Source: a virus | Strand: one strand, 5' to 3' | IMG/VR virus record: IMGVR_UViG_3300047453_000137 | Coordinates: 1-24,621 of that record | Length of the DNA stretch: 24,621 nt | Shown: positions 13,470 through 21,732 of the stretch, in pieces | How positions within the stretch are numbered: the first letter of the stretch is position 1 | Layout: every line of letters begins with the position of its first letter | Translations under genes and position numbers: made by a program | Notes under the pieces: generated by a model | The model's input: only the letters and a program-made list of their open reading frames with translations | The model's database searches: none | What the model was told of the DNA's origin: nothing

Positions 13470-15219
13470 TCGTTTGATCCGTTGCCGGAGGTGCGGATTG
13501 TTCTGCTCCTGCTTCAGGGGTTGCTCCAGCCATTTCATCTCCACCTATTGTTGGATCTGGTTCTTCTGTTGCATCGTCTTCAATGTTCCCTAAGTCTGAA
13601 CTTATACCTGCGCCGCTTATCCCTGCACCACGCATTTCTCCTGCGGCATCGGTATTTGACGCTTCTAGATTTTCATCATTTTCTTCACGCCATAGTCTTT
13701 CGTTTTCTGCAATCTCTTCGTCGCTCATTCCTAAGAAACGTGTCATTGCAAATCTATTTGAAATATAAGGTATTGCACTCATTTGTGAATACGTAGGTAC
13801 TCTTGCATTATCAATCTCACTTTGTCTATAACTTGCAAAGTTTTGTGGAGGTTGAAATTTAAGATCAAACATTGCTGTATCAATGTTTACACCTTTTTCT
13901 AAAACATAACGTTTAAATTCTTGGTTGAATTCTTCAACTACTAAATTCTGTAAACGTTCACAGTATGTATTAAATCTTAGTTCTTGTATGTATGCTGTTC
14001 CAACTCGTCCGTCAGTGTATTGAGAATTTCCATCATCAGGCCCGGTCGGTAAGTATGAACTAGGGATTCGTAAGCCACGTACGAGCTTATTAGTAAAATA
14101 TCTAAGGTCATCTATCTCTCCGAGGTTAGTACCGCCTGGTAACGTTTCAACTTTAGATCCTCTACCTTCAGCAGTTTGTGGGAAGAAGTAGTCTTCGTTA
14201 ATTGATAGGGGATTGTAAGCTGAGTCTATAACGTTTTGGCCACCCCCCGTTTGCGATGGGATTCGTCTTTGATGAATTTCCGTCTTAACACGTTCCACAA
14301 ATTGCATAGCAAGGTGTGATGGCATGTTACCCACATCAACGTAGAATACTCTTCTTTCTGGAGCTCTTTGCACACGATATATAATAATCGCATCTTCGAG
14401 CAATTCTTTTTGTTTGAATACTTTGAATACTGTTTCTAATAAACTATTACCAAACGGATAATTTAAATCTAATCCTTCTGATAAACTTAAATGTATCATA
14501 TGCTCTGCATCAACAGCTATTTCATTTTCGCCTTGTTGAAAACGTCCGCCGCCTGCACTTGTACTTGAATTACCAACCATGCCACGAACGCCACCAGTTA
14601 AGTAACCTGCATCGCCTGTGCCTCCTGATCCTTGACCAGTTGTTTGATATGGTGTTGTTGCTACCATTTCAGCAAAGTTTAAATTAAAGTCTTTTACTAG
14701 ATATTGCTCAGGTGTTTTACCTTGAGATTCATTTACAATAATTTTTGTAACTTTTGCAGGATCAACATGAAACAATTTTTTAGTTTCTGGATCTCTTACA
14801 AAAAATGCATCACCATACTTAAACACGTTACGCATTAAGCGGAACATACGTGTTTCAAAGTTTTGTAATTTACTCCACTGTTGTAAGTATTGCGATATAA
14901 TTGTAATTTCTGAATTTGTTGCTTTAGTTTTAAAGTCAACTAAAAACGGAGTTTTATTTTGTTTGTTTTGTTGTGTAGTAAATTCTGCAAGGATATCAAG
15001 TGCGGCATTTACCTCACTATCCATATCCATTGTATTATATTGACCATAACGTTCAACACGATTTGGACTACCTATGTATACGTCTGGCAAATATGATGAA
15101 TAGTTAGACCGCGCAGGACCAGCTTGACCACCACCACCATTTCTTGCAGTGAACGGACTGTAGCTTCCTTCTGTGTTATTACCAGTTTTAACTGGTGTAA
15201 AATGCTTTTTCCAACTCAT
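13465..15219 (-). CDS. 20: Portal vertex protein gp20, 584 aa
   Basis: Forms the dodecameric portal that nucleates head assembly and is the DNA channel. Signature segments are PDVYIGSPNRVERYGQY (~45-61), MDMDSEVNAALDILAEFTTQ, the central IIYRVQRAPERRVFYVDVGN (~280-300) and LPGGTNLGEIDDLRYFTNKL. These are diagnostic of T4-family portals, which are commonly used as a marine myovirus marker. The C-terminal ~80 residues are low-complexity Glu/Ala/Gly/Pro. Its length is close to T4 gp20 (524 aa) and cyanophage portals. RBS TTAGGAAA precedes ATG. It starts 8 nt after the tape-measure gene. Confidence 0.97.
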   Translation of the reverse strand: MSWKKHFTPVKTGNNTEGSYSPFTARNGGGGQAGPARSNYSSYLPDVYIGSPNRVERYGQYNTMDMDSEVNAALDILAEFTTQQNKQNKTPFLVDFKTKATNSEITIISQYLQQWSKLQNFETRMFRLMRNVFKYGDAFFVRDPETKKLFHVDPAKVTKIIVNESQGKTPEQYLVKDFNLNFAEMVATTPYQTTGQGSGGTGDAGYLTGGVRGMVGNSSTSAGGGRFQQGENEIAVDAEHMIHLSLSEGLDLNYPFGNSLLETVFKVFKQKELLEDAIIIYRVQRAPERRVFYVDVGNMPSHLAMQFVERVKTEIHQRRIPSQTGGGQNVIDSAYNPLSINEDYFFPQTAEGRGSKVETLPGGTNLGEIDDLRYFTNKLVRGLRIPSSYLPTGPDDGNSQYTDGRVGTAYIQELRFNTYCERLQNLVVEEFNQEFKRYVLEKGVNIDTAMFDLKFQPPQNFASYRQSEIDNARVPTYSQMSAIPYISNRFAMTRFLGMSDEEIAENERLWREENDENLEASNTDAAGEMRGAGISGAGISSDLGNIEDDATEEPDPTIGGDEMAGATPEAGAEQSAPPATDQTI

Positions 15220-15227
15220 ATAATTTC

Positions 15228-18200
15228 CTAACCGTAAATGTTCCCGCTAGTGTTAGTAGCAGTCGCTTTGGTATTTGTACTCACTTCTCTCATTACTGTT
15301 TCAAGATTTCCTACTAACATATTTAACCGTTCTAGCTGATCTGAGCTACCAGTGCCGGATCCACCGCCGCCAATTGTATCCATTTTAGCTACAACATCAC
15401 CTGCATTAGTTCCACTACCAAAACCAAGTTTATTATCTTTAGCAAGTTCGGCATTTAATTCACCTAATACTTCTACTAATTCTTTCATTGCTTTATTATA
15501 ATTGGTTATGCTCTCTGTGTCAAGTGAATTGAGCGAATTAATATTTGTATCTAATCCTGTTATTGAAGCAATACTTTGCAAGTTAGTAGATAATGTACCA
15601 ATACCTGTGCTATCCATGCCAGCTAAACGTTCTAATGATGCAACAGTTTTTTTAGAGATTTCAATCTCTCCTGCTTCTCCACTTGTAAATGAGTTTAGAG
15701 CATTTGCCATGTGAACCATTGCTTCAGCATTTGTTTTAACACCTTCAGCATTTAATTCCATTGCTCCAAAATCTTTTACTTTGTCAAATGGTGTTTTAGC
15801 TCCAAAGAATCCTGCAATAGCATTGCCAATTGCTCCAACTGCATTTCCTACACCGCTTTTTGCGCCTGCACTTGAATTAGAAGTTAATGCTTCGTTAAAT
15901 GCTACCATTGCGGCCGCGTTTGCTTTTACTTTTTCTGTATCAAAAGCATAACCTTGGAATTTAATTATATCATCATATGGTATGCCAGTTTCACCGCCAA
16001 AGAATGATGTAATGCCACCTGCTAACCCACTTACTAAAGTACCTAATCCACTTGCCGCTGTACCGCCACCGTATGCGGCCATTGCAGTTGAATATGCAAC
16101 TAGTGCGTTTGCATTGCCTTTGACTTTTGCTTCATCAATTGTGTATTTTTGAAATTCTAATAGTTGATCTAATGGATTTGCTTTTTCAGCACCAAATAAT
16201 GCACCAATGCCGTCTGCTATTCCGCCTACTAAGTTTCCTAGTCCTGCAACTGCTGTTCCTGCACCAAATGCCGCCATGCCTCCTGCAACTGCAAGCATAC
16301 CTTTTCCTGCCGCTGAAAGTTTAGCACCGTCTAAATCTTCAAAAGACTTCATGCCGTCTGCAAACGTTGGTAATGATTTACCTACTAACCACGTAGCACC
16401 TGCAACTGCCGCGCCAATAACAAGAATAACTCCTGCTAGTACTGCGCCACCTATTGCTACTTGTGGATTGCCGAATGCCGCTAATCCTTTAGCGATGCCT
16501 TTGAGAACACCACCGCCTACATTGCCAACAAAGTCTCCAACACCTTTACCTGCTTTGCCTGCACCTGCTGGACCTTTAACAGGACCTCCTTTAGTACCGC
16601 CAAATAATCCGCCAAACATACTGCCAACACCTTTTGTCATTGCGCCAATAACTTTTGCGCCTACAAACAGTCCAGTAATAGCAAGTCCTAACTTTACAGC
16701 AATGCCTGAAAAATCAATACCGCCGATCATTTCGCTAAATTTATCTTTAACAACATCACCAATGGTTGCACCTTCTGCACCACCTAGTGCTTTTGCAATA
16801 GCTTTGTTCAATCCTAAGTTTGTAACATCAGTAACAAACCCCTTAATTGATTTTACACCTTCACCAATTTTTGCCATAAAGTCATCAAACTTTTTCTTAA
16901 ACTCTTCCGATCTTAAATATTTGACCATACTTTGTGCTTTTACGGCCATTGCGACTATTTTATTTTTAAAGTTTTCAACATCTGTTTTAAACTGATCACT
17001 CTTAAGATATCTTGTAACATTTTCAGTAATTCCTTTAGTAACTTCTATAAGTGTATTGCTTATACCTGTTAATGCAATACCTAGTGTTTCCATTACTTCT
17101 GATTTAAGTAATGCTTCTTCAATGTTACTTCTAATAGTTTGTATAGTTTGTCTAAACTTAGCGAACACATCAGTAACAGAATCTTTTTTACTTTGTTCAG
17201 CCGCGGCTTTTCTCATATCTATTTCACGTTGACCTGCTGTTCTAGCATCAGCAGTCATTTGTACAAACTCTCCCATGCCTTCAGTTTGGGCCAATGCTGT
17301 TACGCCCGCCGCTTTCATACCATCTGCTAATTTAGTAATCTCTGGAAGCATCTTCATTAGACGAGCTTTATATTCTTCTTGACTAATTGCTCCTGTTGCG
17401 TTTGCTACTTGTAATTCTTTTAGACCGGATACGTTTGCTTCTAAATATTGTGCTAGTGGTGTTTGGGAAACACCGTCAGCCATATCACCTAATGCATCAC
17501 TAAATGCTGGTCCTGACTTGCCCATAATATCAGAAGAAAATTGTAAGTTGTTTTGGAAGTTTTCTAATCCTTTGCCACTTAATTGAGCCGCAAGCACGTT
17601 AATGTTTGCCGCTTCCATTCTGCCGTTTATTTCGTCTTGTAATGCTTTTCTACTTTTACCAGTAACTTTTGCAAGTTTGTCTATTTCTAGTAGATAACTT
17701 TTAGCACCAGCTGTTAATGATGCATCTGATCTTCCTCTAAGTTGTCCTGCTCTTGCTTGGTTTTCAATATAATCAGCCATGCCTTCATTTAATGACTCTT
17801 GTGTGAAACCTAAACCAAACATACCGTTTTCTACACTTCTAAGTGATTTGGTTAATTTACCTAAACGCTGTGCACCACCTGTAACTGTTCCGCCTAACAA
17901 AGTCATGTTAGATGAGTTTGATGAAACCATATCTGCAAATTGATCTAAACTAAGACCTGCTTCTGCTGATGCTTGTCGCATTGCTAACATATTGTTACCA
18001 AATCCAGCACCTGATTCACTTAACTGTTGGAAAGTTTGTAGACTTTTATCAAAGTAAGCACTTGCTTTTCCAAGTGCTGAGCCTAATATAGGTACTTGAC
18101 TAAGAAACTCAGTAACACTATTACTATTTTGTACTGCGCCAGCAAAATTTGTTAGTTGTCCTGTGGTAGCACCTAGTACTGATCCTAGTGCTTTAAATGC

Positions 18201-18458
18201 AAAACCTAAAGTTGAGTTAAGACCGCTACTAAACGATTTTAATGCACTAGTGCTTTTTTTGACTTCTGCTGTTTGTTTTTTAGTAGTTGTTGTACCACGT
18301 GTTACTGCTTTTGTGTACAGGTCTTGTGCTTTTGCACCGCCGCCACCGCCGCCGGACCCGGATTGGCCTCCGCGCTTCATTATCTTTAATATTTCTTGTA
18401 ATGTAGCTTCTGCGGCAGGTCCGCCGGCAACGTCAACAATTTTTACTTCTTCGGCCAT
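15228..18458 (-). CDS. Probable tail tape measure protein, 1076 aa
   Basis: A long, helical, Ala/Gly/Ser-rich protein with a poly-Gly linker (~33-41), long amphipathic helices and two hydrophobic segments that could be membrane-spanning (around 585-610, IAVKLGLAITGLFVGAKVIG, and 665-695, GGAVLAGVILVIGAAVAGAT). Residues ~695-915 contain four degenerate ~63-aa repeats, each with K..NA.A.VA....A...G.G.AA.GLG.LV.G...GI..FFG. Length, transmembrane segments and repeats are typical of tail tape measure proteins, and the adjacent gp26 locus fits a tail-assembly neighbourhood. It is nearly twice the length of T4 gp29 (590 aa). Similarity to T4 gp29 cannot be shown by eye; another large virion protein is possible. 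Confidence 0.65.
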   Translation of the reverse strand: MAEEVKIVDVAGGPAAEATLQEILKIMKRGGQSGSGGGGGGAKAQDLYTKAVTRGTTTTKKQTAEVKKSTSALKSFSSGLNSTLGFAFKALGSVLGATTGQLTNFAGAVQNSNSVTEFLSQVPILGSALGKASAYFDKSLQTFQQLSESGAGFGNNMLAMRQASAEAGLSLDQFADMVSSNSSNMTLLGGTVTGGAQRLGKLTKSLRSVENGMFGLGFTQESLNEGMADYIENQARAGQLRGRSDASLTAGAKSYLLEIDKLAKVTGKSRKALQDEINGRMEAANINVLAAQLSGKGLENFQNNLQFSSDIMGKSGPAFSDALGDMADGVSQTPLAQYLEANVSGLKELQVANATGAISQEEYKARLMKMLPEITKLADGMKAAGVTALAQTEGMGEFVQMTADARTAGQREIDMRKAAAEQSKKDSVTDVFAKFRQTIQTIRSNIEEALLKSEVMETLGIALTGISNTLIEVTKGITENVTRYLKSDQFKTDVENFKNKIVAMAVKAQSMVKYLRSEEFKKKFDDFMAKIGEGVKSIKGFVTDVTNLGLNKAIAKALGGAEGATIGDVVKDKFSEMIGGIDFSGIAVKLGLAITGLFVGAKVIGAMTKGVGSMFGGLFGGTKGGPVKGPAGAGKAGKGVGDFVGNVGGGVLKGIAKGLAAFGNPQVAIGGAVLAGVILVIGAAVAGATWLVGKSLPTFADGMKSFEDLDGAKLSAAGKGMLAVAGGMAAFGAGTAVAGLGNLVGGIADGIGALFGAEKANPLDQLLEFQKYTIDEAKVKGNANALVAYSTAMAAYGGGTAASGLGTLVSGLAGGITSFFGGETGIPYDDIIKFQGYAFDTEKVKANAAAMVAFNEALTSNSSAGAKSGVGNAVGAIGNAIAGFFGAKTPFDKVKDFGAMELNAEGVKTNAEAMVHMANALNSFTSGEAGEIEISKKTVASLERLAGMDSTGIGTLSTNLQSIASITGLDTNINSLNSLDTESITNYNKAMKELVEVLGELNAELAKDNKLGFGSGTNAGDVVAKMDTIGGGGSGTGSSDQLERLNMLVGNLETVMREVSTNTKATATNTSGNIYG
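15690..16380 (-). repeat. Four degenerate ~63-residue repeats within the tape-measure-like protein
   Basis: Protein-level repeats: ...FADGMKSFEDLDGAKLSAAG..., ...FQKYTIDEAKVKGNANALVA..., ...FQGYAFDTEKVKANAAAMVA... and ...FGAMELNAEGVKTNAEAMVH.... The first three are followed by a glycine-rich G.G..V.G...GI..FFG-like hydrophobic segment. The DNA has diverged, so this is an old duplication. Confidence 0.75.
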
Positions 18459-18485
18459 TAATCACTATTCCAAGTTAACTGCGTA

Positions 18486-18493
18486 TATAAATA
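18486..18493 (+). promoter_or_regulatory. Late promoter core TATAAATA for gp26
   Basis: Exact late consensus on the plus strand, 44 nt upstream of the gp26 start at 18537, in the 78-nt divergent gap. No equally good element is seen for the minus-strand gene that starts at 18458. Confidence 0.72.
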
Positions 18494-18536
18494 AAGTAGA
18501 TACATACAACTAATAATGTATTTATACGGAGAAAAC

Positions 18537-19415
18537 ATGTCACAAATAAAATCACCAGAATCAAACCCACTTAGTAAGTATTTTCGACAATCTAAGTTAT
18601 ATATTAGCCTTCCTAGCCAAGGAAAACACTATCCAGCAGGAGCAATTGACTTTCCAGAGAGCGGAGAAGTTGAAGTTTATTCAATGACAGCAAAAGATGA
18701 GCTGTTATTTAAAACTCCTGATGCGTTACTTAACGGACAAGCAACAGTTGATGTAATTCAAAGTTGTATACCTGCAATTAAAGATGCATGGAAACTACCT
18801 AGTGTAGATCTTGATGTATGTCTTATTGCTATTAGACTTGCAACATATGGCGAACAAATGACACTCAAAATTAAAACTCCAGTGACAGGAGAAGAAAAAG
18901 AAATGGGTGTAGATTTAAGACAATTATTAGATCAGTTTGCTAATATTGAATACAATGATGTTGTAATGCTACCGGAAATGACAATACGTTTACGTCCATT
19001 AAATTACAGAGAATTTACAGACGGTGCTTTGAAAACATTTGAAGAACAACGTATCTTTAATGTTGTTAACGACGATACAATGAAAGAAGAAGATAAACTT
19101 CAAGCATTTACAAACTCGTTTGCAAAACTTACTGAACTAACTGTAGACATGATGGTTAAAGGTATTAAAAGTATTGAGATACAACAAGAAAATGATGATC
19201 CATTATTAGTAACTAACAGAACACATATACTTGACTTTATTAAAAATGCAGATAAAACATTTTTTAATAGTATTCAAAAACACTTAGAAGCAGAAAAAGA
19301 CAAGTTTACACTAAAGCCGTTAATTGCACAAGCAACTGACGAAGAAAAATTACAAGGTGTTCCAGAAACTTACGAAGTACCAATTACATTCGATCAGTCG
19401 AATTTTTTCGAATAA
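18537..19415 (+). CDS. 26: Baseplate hub assembly protein, gp26-type, 292 aa
   Basis: Residues NPLSKYFRQSKLYISLPSQG followed by TAKDELLFKTPDALLNGQ and TVDVIQSCIPAIKDAWKLPS are diagnostic of the family annotated as gp26/baseplate hub subunit in marine T4-like phages. The start chosen is ATG 18537 (MSQIKS), with GGAGA 5 nt upstream; the ATG at 18516 lacks a ribosome site. It lies on the plus strand, opposite all other large genes here, next to the tape-measure-like gene, behind a TATAAATA promoter. Its last codons include a T TTT TTC slippery heptamer, so a fraction of ribosomes may continue in the -1 frame. The role is assembly of the tail or hub in the cytoplasm; whether it stays in the virion is unknown. 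Confidence 0.8.
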   Translation: MSQIKSPESNPLSKYFRQSKLYISLPSQGKHYPAGAIDFPESGEVEVYSMTAKDELLFKTPDALLNGQATVDVIQSCIPAIKDAWKLPSVDLDVCLIAIRLATYGEQMTLKIKTPVTGEEKEMGVDLRQLLDQFANIEYNDVVMLPEMTIRLRPLNYREFTDGALKTFEEQRIFNVVNDDTMKEEDKLQAFTNSFAKLTELTVDMMVKGIKSIEIQQENDDPLLVTNRTHILDFIKNADKTFFNSIQKHLEAEKDKFTLKPLIAQATDEEKLQGVPETYEVPITFDQSNFFE

Positions 19416-19446
19416 GGATCCTGACGTGGACCGTCCCAGAGATCCT
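19403..19446 (+). promoter_or_regulatory. Putative -1 programmed ribosomal frameshift signal
   Basis: Slippery heptamer T TTT TTC (19403-19409) in the gp26 frame; 5-nt spacer; then a hairpin AGGATC (19415-19420) with GATCCT (19441-19446), 6 bp perfect, enclosing GACG (19423-19426) with CGTC (19432-19435). The zero-frame stop TAA is at 19413-19415, so slippage must happen before it. Sequence, spacing and structure fit the bacterial -1 frameshift pattern. Confidence 0.68.
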
Positions 19447-19639
19447 AGAAGAAGTTAAGGTCCTTGAACAAGAATCTAAACAGTTTAAATTAGAACTTAC
19501 TAAATTATGTTGGTTGATGCGTGGAGGTCTAACCTACGAAGAAGCCTATTATCTCGGACCTGAAGAACGAGAAATAATTGGTAAAATGGTTGAAGACAAT
19601 TTCGAAACTACAAAGAAAAGCGGACTACCTTATTTTTAA
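19409..19639 (+). CDS. -1 frame extension of gp26 (76 codons), probable frameshift product
   Basis: In the -1 frame, 76 sense codons run from the slippery site to TAA 19637-19639. They include TWTVPEILEEVKVLEQESKQ followed by F, a coiled-coil-like helix, then LCWLMRGGLTYEEAYYLGPE and ETTKKSGLPYF. The sequence looks conserved: WYMRGG(L/V)..E-type motifs follow gp26 in relatives I recall. Back to the in-frame TGA at 19337 there is no ATG, GTG or TTG; the first is at codons 36-37, within the conserved part. Fusion to gp26 residue 291 would give 367 aa. Its stop overlaps the stop of the converging 698-aa gene, so the space is fully used. Alternatives are initiation at a rare codon (CTG 19421 or ACG 19424) or a sequencing error in the T6 run. 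Confidence 0.66.
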   Translation, partial: RIRILTWTVPEILEEVKVLEQESKQFKLELTKLCWLMRGGLTYEEAYYLGPEEREIIGKMVEDNFETTKKSGLPYF

Positions 19640-21732
19640 GCAGTCTTAAGTTTTTCAGTTCCTTTAACACCTGCTTGTGCCGCTTGTCCTGCTTGTGCAG
19701 TACCCGGTTTTACACCTTTAGCAGTAAGTTGTGCTTTTACTAATTTTCCTAATTCTGGATCAGCTTTAACAGCCTTAAGAATTGCAGTAAATTTAGGATT
19801 TGGTAATCCCATATCAAAACTTGCTTGTACACCAACAGGTTTATTTGTTTCTGTGTCAACCCATAGTGCGCCTGCCCATTCGTAATCTTTACCACCTTTG
19901 TTCATTATAGTACCCTTTTTAATAGGTGCATCTTTAACTGCTGGTGGTGTTTTAGCACTTGGTTGTTCCGAATCCGCACCTTTTTGTGCTGTATCCGTAC
20001 TCGGTGCATCTGGCTGTGTTTCAGGATCTTGTTGGGGCTTAGATGGTTCTAATTCTACTTTTTGTGTTGATCCAATGCTTTGTATTTGGTCGTTACTCAT
20101 ACCAGCATCTGCTAGTATATTAGCAATACTACCTGAATCTAATGGTGATCCCATCTTAGTCCATTGTTTAGTAAGTTTATCAGCAGTAACTTTATTACCT
20201 ACATTTTTTGCAGTTTGTTTAACTGCTCCTGCCGCTGAACTTGCCGCGCCCTTTACTGCGCCTGCGGCTTTACCTGCTAAGTTTCCTGCTCCACGTTTTA
20301 GTTTAGCACCTAGTGTATTAGGATTGTTTAAAGGTAATTCACCTTGTGCAGGATCTGCTTCTGCTAGATATAATTCATACTTTTCTTCCATTGACAATGT
20401 TTCGCCAACTTTACCAAAGTCGCTTAACTTTTGACTTTTGTCAAAGTCTTTATCTACTGGAGTTGCATCGCTTCCGCCTTTGAGATCTAATTCAAGTTGT
20501 TTCTTTTCATCAGGATCAATTGGCTTAATTTTGTGCATTTCTTTGTTTTTGTCATCAACTGTTGCAAGAGCACCTTGTGCCGCCGCGCCTGCCGCGCCGC
20601 CAACTGCTGATACTGCTTGAACTGCTTCTTCAGCATTGTCAAGAACAGCAATAGCCGCATCTAATTGATCGCCTGTCCACACTTCTTTTGGAATGTTTTT
20701 AATTGTATCTGATAGTGCTGATAAATCTGCGTTTGCTTGTTGTGTTGTTGATAAGAATCCGTGTAACTTACCTGCCGCTTCATAATATTCAGGACTAAAT
20801 GTTTCTGCACTAGAAGCCGCACTTGCAAGTGCTTTATATTGTGATACTTGATCAGCAGTCATAGTCATATCATAATTGTAATAGAAACCATTAATATTAC
20901 CTGAAGAACTATAATCCATTGCACCATCTAGTACGCCTGCATCAAATCCGGCATCAGATGCCGCACTGTCTACTGCTGATTTAAAGTTATCTGCCGCAAA
21001 CCCGTCCATCATTGCATCTGCTTCTGCTTCACTACCTGTTGCAATGTTATCAACCATACCGTCAGTTAAGCCTTTAATTGCTAGACCAGCAAGAGCACCA
21101 TATGCCGCTGTTTTAACTGACTTACCAACTGCTGTTGAAAGTTTTTCACCTTGCAATAAATCTTTAGATGCACGTAGTATTAAACCTGCGGCCGCACCGC
21201 CTGCTGGACCACCTGCAAATGCCGCCATAGTAGTTAGAACACCAACTGCTATACTTGCTTTACCTGGATTTTCTTTTGCCCAGTCACTTATTTTTTGTAT
21301 ACCTTGTACAATTTTACTGTCACTGTTGTTTGCTGTAATTTGTTTTTTAAGATCTTCAAACTTTTGATCTGCGTTTTTAACTGGACCAGCATTTTGTGCT
21401 AATCTGCCTAGTTCGTTAATTTTAGCATCAACCTTTTTAGCAATATCAACAGGTAGTTTAGCAACAGCCGCCGCACCTGCACCTACTTTACCTGCAACTG
21501 TTTTATTATCACCGCTGTCCATAGCAACTTGTTCAGCACCGCTAAAGATGTCTAATACTTGTTGCTTAGTAAGTTCTTGTTCTGCTAATTTTGTATACTG
21601 TTCAACTAGTGGCCAAAGTTCTTTTTCCCACTTGCCTAAATAAAGTATTTGTTGTTCAGTTAGGTCTTGATATCCTTCGTTAAGGATAGTTGCTGTACGT
21701 GAATTAAATCCTGTTACTTCTTGTAGTTTCAT
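19636..21732 (-). CDS. Ala/Gly-rich phage protein, 698 aa, probably virion-associated
   Basis: The N-terminus is MKLQEVTGFNSRTATILNEG, then a Trp-rich helix (YLGKWEKELWPLVEQYTK). A hydrophobic Gly/Ala segment follows (~158-190, IAVGVLTTMAAFAGGPAGGA), then a second at ~205-222. The middle is helical, a basic Ala-rich stretch (AGNLAGKAAGAVKGAASSAA) follows, and there is a Pro/Asp-rich linker. The C-terminal YEWAGALWVD block is seen in several marine phage structural proteins. No enzyme motif is recognised. It starts where the next gene ends (ATG overlaps its stop). The composition, with membrane-like helices and low-complexity linkers, would suit an internal or injected virion protein, but that is inference. 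It converges with the gp26 frameshift ORF. Confidence 0.6.
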   Translation of the reverse strand: MKLQEVTGFNSRTATILNEGYQDLTEQQILYLGKWEKELWPLVEQYTKLAEQELTKQQVLDIFSGAEQVAMDSGDNKTVAGKVGAGAAAVAKLPVDIAKKVDAKINELGRLAQNAGPVKNADQKFEDLKKQITANNSDSKIVQGIQKISDWAKENPGKASIAVGVLTTMAAFAGGPAGGAAAGLILRASKDLLQGEKLSTAVGKSVKTAAYGALAGLAIKGLTDGMVDNIATGSEAEADAMMDGFAADNFKSAVDSAASDAGFDAGVLDGAMDYSSSGNINGFYYNYDMTMTADQVSQYKALASAASSAETFSPEYYEAAGKLHGFLSTTQQANADLSALSDTIKNIPKEVWTGDQLDAAIAVLDNAEEAVQAVSAVGGAAGAAAQGALATVDDKNKEMHKIKPIDPDEKKQLELDLKGGSDATPVDKDFDKSQKLSDFGKVGETLSMEEKYELYLAEADPAQGELPLNNPNTLGAKLKRGAGNLAGKAAGAVKGAASSAAGAVKQTAKNVGNKVTADKLTKQWTKMGSPLDSGSIANILADAGMSNDQIQSIGSTQKVELEPSKPQQDPETQPDAPSTDTAQKGADSEQPSAKTPPAVKDAPIKKGTIMNKGGKDYEWAGALWVDTETNKPVGVQASFDMGLPNPKFTAILKAVKADPELGKLVKAQLTAKGVKPGTAQAGQAAQAGVKGTEKLKTA

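Noticed and set aside
16207-16995. Long plus-strand frame of 262 codons opposite the tape-measure-like gene
   Set aside because: Pro/Ala/Thr-rich mirror of a Gly/Ala-rich coding strand; no ribosome site; a classic antisense shadow.
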